Counted from the stretch's first letter, positions 25,895-34,491 are shown. The stretch: 64,000 nucleotides of DNA from Collinsella aerofaciens (GCF_028209395.1 NZ_JAQLDQ010000002.1:62001-126000), one strand, 5' to 3'. Made by a program: numbers and translations. Notes: generated from the letters alone by a model not told the origin.

Positions 25895-26412
25895 GCACAG
25901 AAGGCGTCCTCAAGCTGTTAATCGATACCAACGTATGGATGGATTATTTTTCTGGCAGGTCCGACCGTACGGCAAATGTCGCCCATCTGATCGAGATTGC
26001 CGACGCCTCGGAGCGGATTGCCCTGTTTGCCTCGTCGCTTTCGGTCAAAGACGTTTCATATCTTGTCTCGGCGGCAATCAAGCAGGAGTGCCGAAGAAAG
26101 ACTGGCTCACTGAGCGATAACGCCATTGCGGCGGCAGACGAAACGGCCTGGGCATGCGTTCGACAGATGCGCGAGCTAGCCCTCATCGCCCCGGTCGGTG
26201 CAGATGAGGTCTTCGACTCCTTTGTGTTCAAGTATCATCACAACGACTTTGAGGACGACCTGATACTGGGCGTCGCTAATCGCATTGATGCCGATTACGT
26301 CGTGACGGAGGACAAAAACCTCATTAAACATACCAATGGCGTATGCATAAACGTTGATCAAGCTTTGAGGTTGGTTGAAGGGTCCAACGCCCCTTCGGTG
26401 CGGCCCGTCTAA
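25891..26412 (+). CDS. PIN-domain toxin (putative ribonuclease)
   Basis: 173 residues from the ATG at 25891, which overlaps the antitoxin stop (ATGA). The PIN fold signature starts LLIDTNVWMDYF (about 8-19, first catalytic Asp), has a conserved acidic block FEDDLILGVANRIDADYVVTED (about 130-151, with further metal-binding Asp/Glu), and ends in a hydrophobic strand. PIN toxins cleave RNA in an Mg/Mn-dependent way. A RelB antitoxin with a PIN toxin is a mixed pairing: RelE is the more common partner of RelB. Confidence 0.85.
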   Translation: MSTEGVLKLLIDTNVWMDYFSGRSDRTANVAHLIEIADASERIALFASSLSVKDVSYLVSAAIKQECRRKTGSLSDNAIAAADETAWACVRQMRELALIAPVGADEVFDSFVFKYHHNDFEDDLILGVANRIDADYVVTEDKNLIKHTNGVCINVDQALRLVEGSNAPSVRPV

Positions 26413-26560
26413 CCTGCTTTATCTTAATAAAGTAGCGTTTCCCCGCCGTTAGCCGATGATGCGAGGGCGCTCGGCGTTTTCGACTGGTTTATGCACGCAA
26501 AGTCTGGGAATATACAAGGCGCATGTCTTACTGTCTAACCAGTTGCGCCAAGGAGGCACC

Positions 26561-28018
26561 ATGGATTACAAGATTACCGGCTACGAGCCCGCCCAGCTGT
26601 TCCATTTCTTTGAGGAGGTCAGCGCGATCCCCCGTGGGTCTGGCAACGAGAAGGGCATCAGCGATTTCCTGGTTGCGTTTGCCAAGGAGCGCGGCCTCGA
26701 TGTGTACCAGGACGAGGTCTACAACGTCATCATTCGCAAGCCCGCTTCTGCCGGCGCCGAGAATGCTCCGGCCGTGATGCTGCAGGGCCACATCGATATG
26801 GTGTGCGACAAGTTGGGCTCCGTTGAGCACGACTTTACGACCGACGGTATCGACCTGGTCGTCAAGGACGGCGTCCTCACCGCTAACGGCACCACCCTGG
26901 GTGCCGACAACGGCATTGCTGTCGCTCTGATGCTCACTGTTCTCGATGACGATTCGATCGTTCACCCCGCCCTCGAGTGCGTATTCACCACCGACGAGGA
27001 GACTGGCCTGGTCGGTGCCGAGACGCTCGACAAGTCCCAGATTAGCGCCCGCACCATGATTAACCTTGACTCCGAGGAAGAGGGCGTTGCCACCGTCAGC
27101 TGCGCCGGCGGCGTCGTTGTTACCTACGCCTGTCCCATCGTGCGCGAGCACAAGACCGGCAGCACCCTCACGCTCGACATCTCCGGCCTACTGGGTGGTC
27201 ATTCCGGCAACGATATCAACCTAGAGCGCGGCAACGGCAACCTCATCATGGCCCGCATCATCGACCGCCTGATGGTTGCCGGCGAGCCCGCCATCGTTAG
27301 CTTTAACGGCGGCACCAAGGACAACGCCATCAACCGTGAGTGCAAGGCTGTTCTGGTCTACGCCGACCACGCTGCCGCCGAGGCCGCGGCCCAGATCGCA
27401 AAGGGCATCATCGCCGACGTCACTGCCGAGCTCGAGGTCTTCGACCCCGGCTTTACCTGCACCGTCGAGATTGCCGATAACGCTGAGGTCGAGGCCATGG
27501 ACCAGAAGTCCGCGCTTGCCCTCATCCGCGCCCTGCGTCTTGCCCCTAACGGCGTGATTCGCCGCAACGTCGCCACCGACGGCTCCGTCGAGGTTTCCTC
27601 CAACATCGGTGTGGTTGCCACTTCTGACGACGAGGTCAAGATCATGCTGTCCCCGCGCTCCTCGATCACCTCGCTGCAGGACGAGTTCAAGGACCGCCTG
27701 CAGACGCTGGCCGATGTCCTGGGCTTCGACGCCAAGTTTGAGTTCGAGTATCCCGGCTGGAGCTATGCCGAGCATTCGCCGGTCCGCGACGTCTTTGTCG
27801 AGAGCTATCGTGAGCTCTTTGGCTCCGAGCTGCGCATCGAGTCCATTCACGCCGGCCTTGAGTGCGGCCTGTTTGCCGAGGCCCTGCACGGTCTGGACGC
27901 CATCGCCGTGGGCCCGACGCTCTCCGATGTCCACACCCCGGACGAGAGCATGGAGCTCGCTTCTGCCGAGCGCTTCTACGAGCTGCTCATCGACGTCCTC
28001 AAGCGCCTTGCCGCGTAA
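26561..28018 (+). CDS. pepD: Aminoacyl-histidine dipeptidase (M20 family)
   Basis: 485 residues from the ATG at 26561 (AAGGAGG four bases upstream). Zinc metallopeptidase that hydrolyses Xaa-His dipeptides such as carnosine. LQGHIDMVCDK (about 74-84) with the metal-binding His, LGADNGIAVAL (catalytic Asp), TDEETGLVGAE (catalytic Glu) and NLDSEEEGV are the M20C signatures; ECGLFAEALHGLDAIAVGP near the end holds the last metal ligands. In-frame upstream ATGs lack Shine-Dalgarno. Flanked downstream by a strong terminator and the accessory islet. Confidence 0.95.
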   Translation: MDYKITGYEPAQLFHFFEEVSAIPRGSGNEKGISDFLVAFAKERGLDVYQDEVYNVIIRKPASAGAENAPAVMLQGHIDMVCDKLGSVEHDFTTDGIDLVVKDGVLTANGTTLGADNGIAVALMLTVLDDDSIVHPALECVFTTDEETGLVGAETLDKSQISARTMINLDSEEEGVATVSCAGGVVVTYACPIVREHKTGSTLTLDISGLLGGHSGNDINLERGNGNLIMARIIDRLMVAGEPAIVSFNGGTKDNAINRECKAVLVYADHAAAEAAAQIAKGIIADVTAELEVFDPGFTCTVEIADNAEVEAMDQKSALALIRALRLAPNGVIRRNVATDGSVEVSSNIGVVATSDDEVKIMLSPRSSITSLQDEFKDRLQTLADVLGFDAKFEFEYPGWSYAEHSPVRDVFVESYRELFGSELRIESIHAGLECGLFAEALHGLDAIAVGPTLSDVHTPDESMELASAERFYELLIDVLKRLAA

Positions 28019-28415
28019 AGGTCACGCCGGCAGCGGTCCGAGCCACGTGCTAGCGGATTGCAAATGACATTACGAGAGGGGACACCCGGTCTTTTGCGAC
28101 AGGTGCCCCCTCTCTTCTTTTAAGAAATGGGAAATTGCCTGGCGTCTAACCCATATCACCCTTTAGTCAATTTGGAACGTGTCTCTATAGTTTTGTCCAC
28201 TCTCCCGGGACGACCCCGCCTTCCTTGAGGCGCGTCGGGAGGCTCGGCGTTACAGAGACGGCAAGGCCGGACGGGGATTACCTCTTCGCGATGGAGGGGA
28301 ACCCCCGGCGCTGGAGGGCGACGGGGAAGAGCCATGCGATCAAAACGGGGAGCAGCGACTGCCGAAAGTTGATCGTCTCGCACAAGCGCCAGCACGACAT
28401 TCGGGCTTTCGGATC
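28019..28415. other. Intergenic left edge of the accessory islet
   Basis: After the pepD terminator there are about 290 bases without a recognisable gene. Short open frames on both strands have no family motif and no good start; a gene remnant is possible. Transcription from pepD (plus) and the ATPase operon (minus) converges here. Confidence 0.5.
28074..28121 (+). terminator. Terminator after pepD
   Basis: GAGAGGGGACACC (28074-28086) pairs with GGTGCCCCCTCTC (28102-28114) with one mismatch, then TTCTTTT. Confidence 0.88.
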
Positions 28416-29198
28416 CTAGGGAGCGGATGGCCGGGGCGGAGATTCCGGTTCAGAGTCAGAGAAGAAGAGGTGAAGGCTTGAGCCCCGGTGGAGGGAATTA
28501 GTGCCTTCCCGGGCGTAGCGCCATGTCTCCTCCACGGTATCGCCCGGAACCTTTACGTCCCCGCTTCGGAGCAGATTGATGAAACCCTCGGGGTCGTTCC
28601 GGTATTTCTTGCCGAAGGCTGCGGAAAGCTGCCTCTTCTCGTCATCGCTGAATTCGCGTACGGAGCCGTAGAGCGCATGCTCGAGGTTGCGGGACATGAA
28701 GTAGACTCTGTAGGGGACTGCGTGTTTTCTGTGCTTGAGCTCGCGCGTGCCCGCGAGCTCAAGCAGCGCGGCAGACTTTCTCTCGTTTCTGTCTACCACC
28801 CTAGCGGTGTCCCGGGCGGTGATAGAGTCGCGGCCATAGACGAATCCATCGCAGTCCCCCTCGACGATGCACTCGTTCGGTATGAAGGCGCCGTCCAGGT
28901 CGACGATGTGGATGATCCGGTCGAGGTCGGTCCATTCGTACTCGTGCCGCGACGCGATGCGGTCGACGACGAACTGGCGCACGGTGTCGCGCACCCTGTC
29001 CTTGACGGCGAAGGAGGCCTCCCATGAGAAGGGTCGCACCGTGGTAACGTCGCAGTGGAAGGCGAGCGCCCTCGCCTCGGGCGGTGCACCGTTTGCGGCG
29101 AAGTTGAGCGCGGCCTGCATGGGCTCGAGGAGCGCGTTTTCATCGCTCGGCCCCTCCACGAGAATCAGGACGACCCGCTTCTCCCTTGCCATGGTCAC
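28416..29198 (-). CDS. TOPRIM-like (DUF4435/RloB-type) protein, partner of the upstream ATPase
   Basis: 260 residues, GTG start overlapping the ATPase stop (GTGA), so tightly coupled; an in-frame ATG at 29192 is the alternative. The N-terminus RVVLILVEGPSDENAL has the TOPRIM glutamate (E15) and the strand IIHIVDLDGAF has the acidic D-x-D pair (D100, D102). SRNLEHALYG (169-178) resembles the NxEH block of RloB/DUF4435-like proteins. TOPRIM proteins next to AAA15 ATPases occur in PARIS (AriB), OLD-type and AbiL-like phage defence. Assignment to a specific type is not possible from sequence alone. The C-terminal 15 residues are Pro/Ser-rich. Confidence 0.7.
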   Translation of the reverse strand: MTMAREKRVVLILVEGPSDENALLEPMQAALNFAANGAPPEARALAFHCDVTTVRPFSWEASFAVKDRVRDTVRQFVVDRIASRHEYEWTDLDRIIHIVDLDGAFIPNECIVEGDCDGFVYGRDSITARDTARVVDRNERKSAALLELAGTRELKHRKHAVPYRVYFMSRNLEHALYGSVREFSDDEKRQLSAAFGKKYRNDPEGFINLLRSGDVKVPGDTVEETWRYAREGTNSLHRGSSLHLFFSDSEPESPPRPSAP

Positions 29199-30721
29199 TC
29201 GCCTCCCATGGAGGACAGAAGGGAGTCGAAGTCGAGGGCCTGGGGGCTTCCAGCCTCAAGGAGGGCGGAGCCTATCGCGGAGGTTCTGGTCGGCTCGTAC
29301 AGCTGTTCCTTCTGCCCCCCGAGGTTGATGGCTCTCAGGTATTGGTTCCTGAGGTTGTTCGAGGGTGCCATGCCCCGGAACCCGATGTAGCGGTTGTTGG
29401 GGTTGGAGGTCGAGAAGACGAGGCATCCGACCGGGAGACATTCAAGCGCTCGCAGGTTGTGAGCGGTGAAGATGAGCTGGCCCTTGCCCTGCTCGGTCAC
29501 GACTTCGAGGAGCTCGCCGAGCAGGAACTCGAACACTCCGGAGTCGATCTCGTCAACGACGAGACAGGCGCTGTCGTCATTGAAGACGTTTATCAGCCAG
29601 CCGAGCATCGATGCGATCTTCTTGATTCCTTCCGATTCTGTTCTGAAGGGGACGCGTACCCCCTGCCGGCATGATAGGAGCTCGACGCGCTCGCCCGGTG
29701 TGCCGTCTTCCATCGTTTCGCCGTGGAGGGTGTTCACTTGGATGCTGAGTCCCGGAACGATTGCCCCAAGCGCGCAGTTGATGGTCCCGACGGTCTTGCG
29801 GACCGAGTCGCAGACTTCTGAGGGGAGGACCGTTGTCTGATCGATAGGGAGTGACACGTCGCGGATGACAGGGGCCTTTCCGGCCTCCTCGGGTGACCAT
29901 CCGCCTGTGCTGCTGCCCGGGGAGGCGAGGAGGAAGATGTTGAACGCCAGCGCCGCGCTTCGGCGCGTGTCACAGACCCTCATCTTATCGTCGGCGAACC
30001 TGTTCAGGAGCGTCGTGGAGTCCATGAGTGGAACCAATACGCTCTCGTACGCCGTCCTCGCCGCCTCGGATAGGGAGTTATTTCCGAGGCGCTCGAGATA
30101 GGACTTTCTCGCGGCGACCGCGAAGGCGACCATGGCGTTCGAGAACAGCTTCGAGGAGCCCTGCAGGTCGGGGGAGCGCCGTGCGACGGTGAGGTCGAGG
30201 TCGGCCTCCCTTCCGGCGAGATTTCTGAGTGCCCGCCACCTGTTGACGGGCTTCAGGTTCTGGCTGTCCTCGGTATCGGCCGCATCGTAGGCGGCGAGCC
30301 TTCTCTTGACGAGCCCCTCGGCGCGGACGGAGAGGTCCTCGGAGAGGAGGCGCGGTCTGTCGTCGAGCCTGTCGAAGGAGAACGAGTAGCAAACTGTGAA
30401 GGGCTTCCCGGCCGCTACGGTGCCGCCGAGCCCGCCTACGAAGCCGAGCGAGGAAGGGGAACCCTCCGTCACCTCGACCTCGATGCTGATTTTGGCGCAC
30501 TCGGCAGAGGGGCCGATCAGATCGACGCTTTCACGGTCGAGCGGAAAGCCGCACATCAAATCCTGGACTCGCGCGAGGGATTCGACGACGGCGGTCTTGC
30601 CCGATCCGTTCTGACCGTATATTCCCATCACGCTGGAACCGAAGGGGCTGTCCTTGAAGCCGATCGTGCCGTTAGCAACGTTTTTCACATTTGAGAGCTC
30701 TATGGAGCGAATACGGATCAT
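29195..30721 (-). CDS. AAA15-family SMC-like ATPase of a putative defence operon
   Basis: 508 residues from the ATG at 30721, which has AAGGAGG upstream. Walker A GQNGSGKT is at 36-43 directly after an N-terminal ABC-like strand (IRIRSIELSNVKNV), an ABC-like signature SEGIKK sits near 363-368, Walker B CLVVDEIDSG at 386-395, and the H-loop histidine is H421 in IFTAHN. The insert between about 60 and 340 is long, as in the AAA15/COG1106 family. Such ATPases sense infection in PARIS (AriA) and in AbiL-type systems with a TOPRIM or RNase partner. Here the partner is encoded next, overlapping by 4 bases. Confidence 0.75.
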   Translation of the reverse strand: MIRIRSIELSNVKNVANGTIGFKDSPFGSSVMGIYGQNGSGKTAVVESLARVQDLMCGFPLDRESVDLIGPSAECAKISIEVEVTEGSPSSLGFVGGLGGTVAAGKPFTVCYSFSFDRLDDRPRLLSEDLSVRAEGLVKRRLAAYDAADTEDSQNLKPVNRWRALRNLAGREADLDLTVARRSPDLQGSSKLFSNAMVAFAVAARKSYLERLGNNSLSEAARTAYESVLVPLMDSTTLLNRFADDKMRVCDTRRSAALAFNIFLLASPGSSTGGWSPEEAGKAPVIRDVSLPIDQTTVLPSEVCDSVRKTVGTINCALGAIVPGLSIQVNTLHGETMEDGTPGERVELLSCRQGVRVPFRTESEGIKKIASMLGWLINVFNDDSACLVVDEIDSGVFEFLLGELLEVVTEQGKGQLIFTAHNLRALECLPVGCLVFSTSNPNNRYIGFRGMAPSNNLRNQYLRAINLGGQKEQLYEPTRTSAIGSALLEAGSPQALDFDSLLSSMGGE

Positions 30722-30751
30722 GGTGCCCTCCTTGAACACAATTTATATTAC

Positions 30752-30780
30752 TATATATCGAATAATCGATATAAAATCAA
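30752..30780 (-). promoter_or_regulatory. Promoter of the ATPase-TOPRIM operon with palindromic operator
   Basis: On the minus strand TTGATT (plus 30775-30780) and TATATA (plus 30752-30757) are exactly 17 bases apart. A perfect inverted repeat TATATCGA-ATAA-TCGATATA (30754-30773) fills the spacer and part of the -10. The site ends about 30 bases before the ATPase ATG. Confidence 0.7.
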
Positions 30781-30877
30781 GATAACAATTATTAAGAATG
30801 GAAATGAGATCAACCAATAATTAAAACAAATTTGCATTCAAGCTATTATTTTTACTTGATTTAAGACGGAGTGGAAT

Positions 30878-31531
30878 GTGAGCGCACAAGGAGATGCGGA
30901 ATCGATGAGAGCCTCGAAAAAAATTACTGCAGTGTTATCATCTTTCATCCTCTCTATTCTTCCATTTCTGATTCTATGGGCGGCTTGGTCAGCCCTCCCT
31001 GATACAATTCCCGCTCATTGGAGTGGGGGTGTGGTTGATCGATGGGGTAATAAGCTTGAATTGCTGGTTGTTCCGCTGTTTTCTCTGATTGGTTCTATTG
31101 CAATTTCTGTGTACCTTATTGTTTCCACGCGGCGAAGAGAGTTCGCGGATTTCTCTGTTCGAATGCGACGGGACTTTCTTGCGTGCTATATTTCTAGCCT
31201 TCTTTTATCGACAACCTGCTCAGTGATAATTGCCGTTTGGGTTCAGTTGATTCTTACGCAAAACACTGCGGTTGATGGGGGGCTTGGACTATCGATCCTG
31301 TATTCCCTTCCCGGGCTATATGTGATCTTGTGCGCTTTGCCGCCTTTTTATGCGAGCGGCGAGAGCAAAAAGGCAGAGCGCCTGATAACAGTTCTTATTG
31401 GCGGCGCGGAGATTGTTCTTTGTGGAATAGTGTTTGAAGGTTCGGCTGCCTCTTATGCGATGATTGGACTGATGATTCTGTTCTGTGCGTTTGAGATTGT
31501 GTCACAGGTAAGGGATAACCGGTCCTTATGA
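30878..31531 (+). CDS. DUF1648 (SdpI-like) membrane protein
   Basis: 217 residues from GTG 30878 (GGAG upstream); an ATG at 30905 with AAGGAG is the alternative start. The DUF1648 signature LPDTIPAHWSGGVVDRWGNK lies at about 41-60, after the first hydrophobic segment and before the next. Five or six membrane segments in total. DUF1648/SdpI-like proteins include SdpI, the Bacillus immunity protein to the SdpC toxin, but most members have no known function. The coding sequence is clearly AT-richer than the rest of the window, suggesting recent acquisition. Divergent from the ATPase operon. Confidence 0.75.
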   Translation: MSAQGDAESMRASKKITAVLSSFILSILPFLILWAAWSALPDTIPAHWSGGVVDRWGNKLELLVVPLFSLIGSIAISVYLIVSTRRREFADFSVRMRRDFLACYISSLLLSTTCSVIIAVWVQLILTQNTAVDGGLGLSILYSLPGLYVILCALPPFYASGESKKAERLITVLIGGAEIVLCGIVFEGSAASYAMIGLMILFCAFEIVSQVRDNRSL

Positions 31532-32025
31532 GTTGAATTACGCGCGTGCGGATATAAAGGTTGGCATGTTAAGCTGGTCGTTTTCTCGTTCTGGGACATT
31601 TGCAGTAGGATGAGTGGGACTAGGCGCGCTGCGGTGTGATGGTTGAGACTTGTATCGCTGCAATTCCGCTGATGCACATTTTGCTATTGGGCTTGAAGGT
31701 GGGACCGACAGGCCTTTGTTTGGGATGTTCTGGTCGTCCAACGCGTGTTGCACGGCTTTATATTGTTACGCTCGTTCGGCGCTCCGTTGGAGCATTTCCG
31801 GGTTTGTCGGCATCATGACTTGACCAAGTGACACGCTTGCCGGGACGGTTGTAACGCCGCGCCGGTTCCGTGTGCTCCTTCGTTGTTGGCCTGTCCAGCC
31901 GGGGGCGGATTCGGCCTCATGTTGTGGCGCACGGCCTTCAGGGGCTTCCCCTGGCGAGCTATGTTCGTCCGTATGGGTAAGGGTCGGTTTGAGCTGACAA
32001 TCCCGTGCCGGAAGAGGCTTGCACC
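31532..32025. other. Non-coding stretch within the islet, no gene recognised
   Basis: About 490 bases with no convincing coding frame on either strand. Base composition changes from AT-rich to GC-rich around 31.8 kb. It may contain decayed genes. Confidence 0.5.
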
Positions 32026-32448
32026 ATGCGTACGATGATAGAGATTGAGTGGCTGGACGGCCGTATGACGAAGGTGCCGGAGCTCGTCCTGGGCGATGCG
32101 TTCGGCGAGAGCGTCCAGGCGGAGCTCGATTTCGGGTTCGATGACGTGTCGGAGGGCCTTTGGGTCGAGGTGCGCCATCACGAGCCGGATGAGGGCTCGG
32201 GCGGCGACCCGCGCGGGAGGGGCTGCGCGCTGTACGCGGACTGCCGGTGCAGCCTGGTCGAACCGTCGGACCTCGAGCGCGTCTTCTGCATCCTTTACGA
32301 GGGGCAGCCGAGGGTCTGCCGCGTCGCGGGGGAGCTAGGGGTCCCCGTGTCGGCGGTGAACGCGGCCGCTGCGTGGGAATCCGGGATGGGGGCGGGTTTC
32401 GAAACGCCTGCGGAGGGGAGAACCCCGTTGGGCGGGGACTATTCGTGA
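32026..32448 (+). CDS. Hypothetical protein, 140 residues
   Basis: Starts at ATG 32026 with GAAGAGG upstream; GTG 32005 is in frame. Acidic protein opening MRTMIEIEWLDGRMTKV, with a GDPRGRGC patch and a later segment RVCRVAGELGVPVSAVNAAA that could form a helix-turn-helix-like pair. I do not recognise the family. The codon use is strongly GC3-biased, unlike the neighbour at 30.9 kb, so it is probably a real gene at the right edge of the islet. Confidence 0.5.
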   Translation: MRTMIEIEWLDGRMTKVPELVLGDAFGESVQAELDFGFDDVSEGLWVEVRHHEPDEGSGGDPRGRGCALYADCRCSLVEPSDLERVFCILYEGQPRVCRVAGELGVPVSAVNAAAAWESGMGAGFETPAEGRTPLGGDYS

Positions 32449-32486
32449 TGCTACTGGCGTTGAGTTTTGAGCGATTGCGTTTGGCG

Positions 32487-33065
32487 TTACAGCGCCAAAA
32501 TCCCCAGATGCTCAAGCAAGATCTTAAGCCCGATGAGGATGAGCACGATGCCGCCCACGATGGTGGCAGGTTTTTCGTAGCGCGCGCCAAAGGTGTGGCC
32601 GATCGCTACGCCGGCGATGGAGAAGATAAACGTTGTGACGCCGATAAGCGATACAGCGGGAACGATGTCAACCGAGAGCGCCGCAAATGAGATGCCTACG
32701 GCTAGGGCGTCGATTGAGGTGGCGATGGCGAGGATCAGGTACTCGCCCAGGTCAATCTTTTCGGCATCCTTGCCGTCGCCTTCATTCTCGTCCTCGGTAA
32801 AGGCTTCCCACAGCATTTTGCCGCCGATAAAGGCCAAAAGGATAAAGGCGATCCAATGGTCGATGGGTCCGATGATGCCCATGAATTGACTGCCAAGCGC
32901 CCATCCGATTACGGGCATGCCGGCCTGAAAGCCGCCAAAGAACAGGCCGAGCACCGCGGCGACTTTAAGGTCGATCTTCTTCATGCCAAGGCCCTTGCAG
33001 ATGGATACGGCAAAGGCGTCCATCGAAAGGCCAACGGCGAGCAGCACGAGCTCTGCGAGTCCCAT
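32487..33065 (-). CDS. mntP: Manganese efflux pump MntP
   Basis: 192 residues from ATG 33065, preceded by GAGAGGGAG. Six predicted membrane helices. Two paired motifs: GLSMDAFAVSICKGLG near 11-26 and ATSIDALAVGISFA near 115-128, each with the functionally important Asp. GFQAGMPVIGW lies between. The gene is preceded by a yybP-ykoY riboswitch, which fits a role in manganese detoxification: high Mn2+ in the cell should raise expression. Confidence 0.95.
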   Translation of the reverse strand: MGLAELVLLAVGLSMDAFAVSICKGLGMKKIDLKVAAVLGLFFGGFQAGMPVIGWALGSQFMGIIGPIDHWIAFILLAFIGGKMLWEAFTEDENEGDGKDAEKIDLGEYLILAIATSIDALAVGISFAALSVDIVPAVSLIGVTTFIFSIAGVAIGHTFGARYEKPATIVGGIVLILIGLKILLEHLGILAL

Positions 33066-33118
33066 AGTCTGACTCCCTCTCTGCGGGCGGGCCCGCGTGT
33101 ACCTCTTGGGGGAGTAAC

Positions 33119-33162
33119 AAAAAAGACCCGTGGCGTACGCGTTGCGCGCACAGCCACGAGTC
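33119..33162 (-). terminator. Riboswitch-controlled terminator before mntP
   Basis: On the minus strand GACTCGTGGC (plus 33153-33162) pairs with GCCACGGGTC (plus 33125-33134), followed by six T. The 5' arm overlaps the 3' end of the aptamer, so metal binding would hide it. Confidence 0.85.
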
Positions 33163-33258
33163 TCGTTCATTAAGGCAAGCCAGGCCGCATCGGCCAGTGT
33201 GTTGACTTACCGCGCCACCGGAGGCGAACCCGGTCACGCGACTACTCCCTCATTCATG
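33150..33258 (-). ncRNA. yybP-ykoY (Mn2+) riboswitch
   Basis: On the minus strand: GAGGGAGTAG at the 5' side (plus 33242-33251), GTCAACACAC (plus 33197-33206) and the closing AACGAGAC (plus 33160-33167) are the conserved blocks of this class. Paired arms: GCCTCCGGTGGC region and TGGCCGATGCGGCC region. It lies upstream of mntP, a standard target. A terminator follows as expression platform. Confidence 0.85.
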
Positions 33259-33423
33259 TGAATCCCGATGCTACCACATAAGCAGCTCATTTGGGTTGGG
33301 GCTCTTTTGACTACCCCAGCGGTGTTCGCTCATTCTGTAAGCATCGGATTTCGCAAGCGCTGCGGGGGCAAACCGTGAGAAACTATTTAGCGTTTATGGA
33401 GCGTATACGATGGGAGCGATGCC

Positions 33424-34491
33424 TTGGATAAGAACGAGCTGCAAAAGCGTATGGAACAGGCTATTCGCCTGACTGCCCCCGGCCAGCCGATCCGCACCGC
33501 CCTCGACATGATCATTGCTGGTCACCTGGGCGCTCTTATTTGCGTCGGCGACACCGAAAACGTACTCGCTGCCGGTAACGACGGCTTCCCGCTCAACATT
33601 TCGTTTACCTCGAACCGCCTGTTCGAGCTTTCCAAGATGGACGGTGCCATCGTCATCGATGGCGACCTCACCCAGATCCTGCGCGCCAACTTCCACCTCA
33701 ATCCCGATCCCTCGCTCGCCACGAGTGAAACGGGCATGCGTCACCGTACTGCCGCTCGCATGTCGGTGCTCACCGACGCCATCGTGATCTCGGTTTCGGC
33801 TCGTCGTGCCGTCGTCAACGTGTACGTCCACGGCAAGAGCTACGAGATCCAGCCCGTCACCACCATCATGAGCTCGGTCAACCAGCTCGTCGCCACGCTC
33901 CAGACTACCCGTCAGTCGCTCGATCGCTCCCTGCTGCGCCTGACGGCCCTCGAGCTCGACGACTACGTTACGCTCGCCGACATCACCGGCATTTTCTCGA
34001 GTTTCGAGATCATGCAGCAGGCAAAGACTGAGCTTAAGGATTGCATTGTCAAGTTGGGCAACCAGGGCAAGCTCGTGCAGATGCAGCTCGAGCAGCTCGC
34101 CGGCTCCAGCATGGATACCGAGTACGACCTGATGATTCGCGACTACGCGAGCGATTCTTCCGAGGCCAATGCCGAAAAGATCCGCGCCAACCTGAGCCGT
34201 ATGACGCCCAAGGACTTGTCCGACCCGCAGCATGTGGCGGCGGTTCTGGGTTACGACGACCTGGACGAGGACTCCGTCATGACACCGCTGGGCCTGCGCA
34301 CGCTTTCGCGCGTGTCCGTCGTGCGCGACGGCGTGGCCGAGAAAATCGTCGACGAGTATGGATCGCTGCAGGAGCTCATGGACGACATCAGCGAGGATCC
34401 GGAGCGCCTGGGCGACTTTGGCGTTAACAACCCTGCCATTCTTGCGGACTCCCTGTACCGCATGAAGGGCACCAAACAGGGGAACGCATAA
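33424..34491 (+). CDS. disA: Diadenylate cyclase DisA
   Basis: 355 residues, starting with TTG (GGGAG is 7 bases upstream; no ATG fits). DNA-integrity scanning protein that makes c-di-AMP from two ATP. The DAC domain has the DGA motif at 73-75 and RHR at 106-108. A helical middle and a C-terminal helix-hairpin-helix DNA-binding part follow. First gene of disA-ispD-ispF-cysS-rlmB-yacP. Here, unlike Bacillus, radA is not adjacent. ispD starts at the TAA (TAATG overlap). Confidence 0.95.
   Translation: MDKNELQKRMEQAIRLTAPGQPIRTALDMIIAGHLGALICVGDTENVLAAGNDGFPLNISFTSNRLFELSKMDGAIVIDGDLTQILRANFHLNPDPSLATSETGMRHRTAARMSVLTDAIVISVSARRAVVNVYVHGKSYEIQPVTTIMSSVNQLVATLQTTRQSLDRSLLRLTALELDDYVTLADITGIFSSFEIMQQAKTELKDCIVKLGNQGKLVQMQLEQLAGSSMDTEYDLMIRDYASDSSEANAEKIRANLSRMTPKDLSDPQHVAAVLGYDDLDEDSVMTPLGLRTLSRVSVVRDGVAEKIVDEYGSLQELMDDISEDPERLGDFGVNNPAILADSLYRMKGTKQGNA

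Noticed and set aside
28225..28419. Short open frame at the islet edge
   Set aside because: 64 codons, no Shine-Dalgarno, no motif; possibly a remnant but unsupported.
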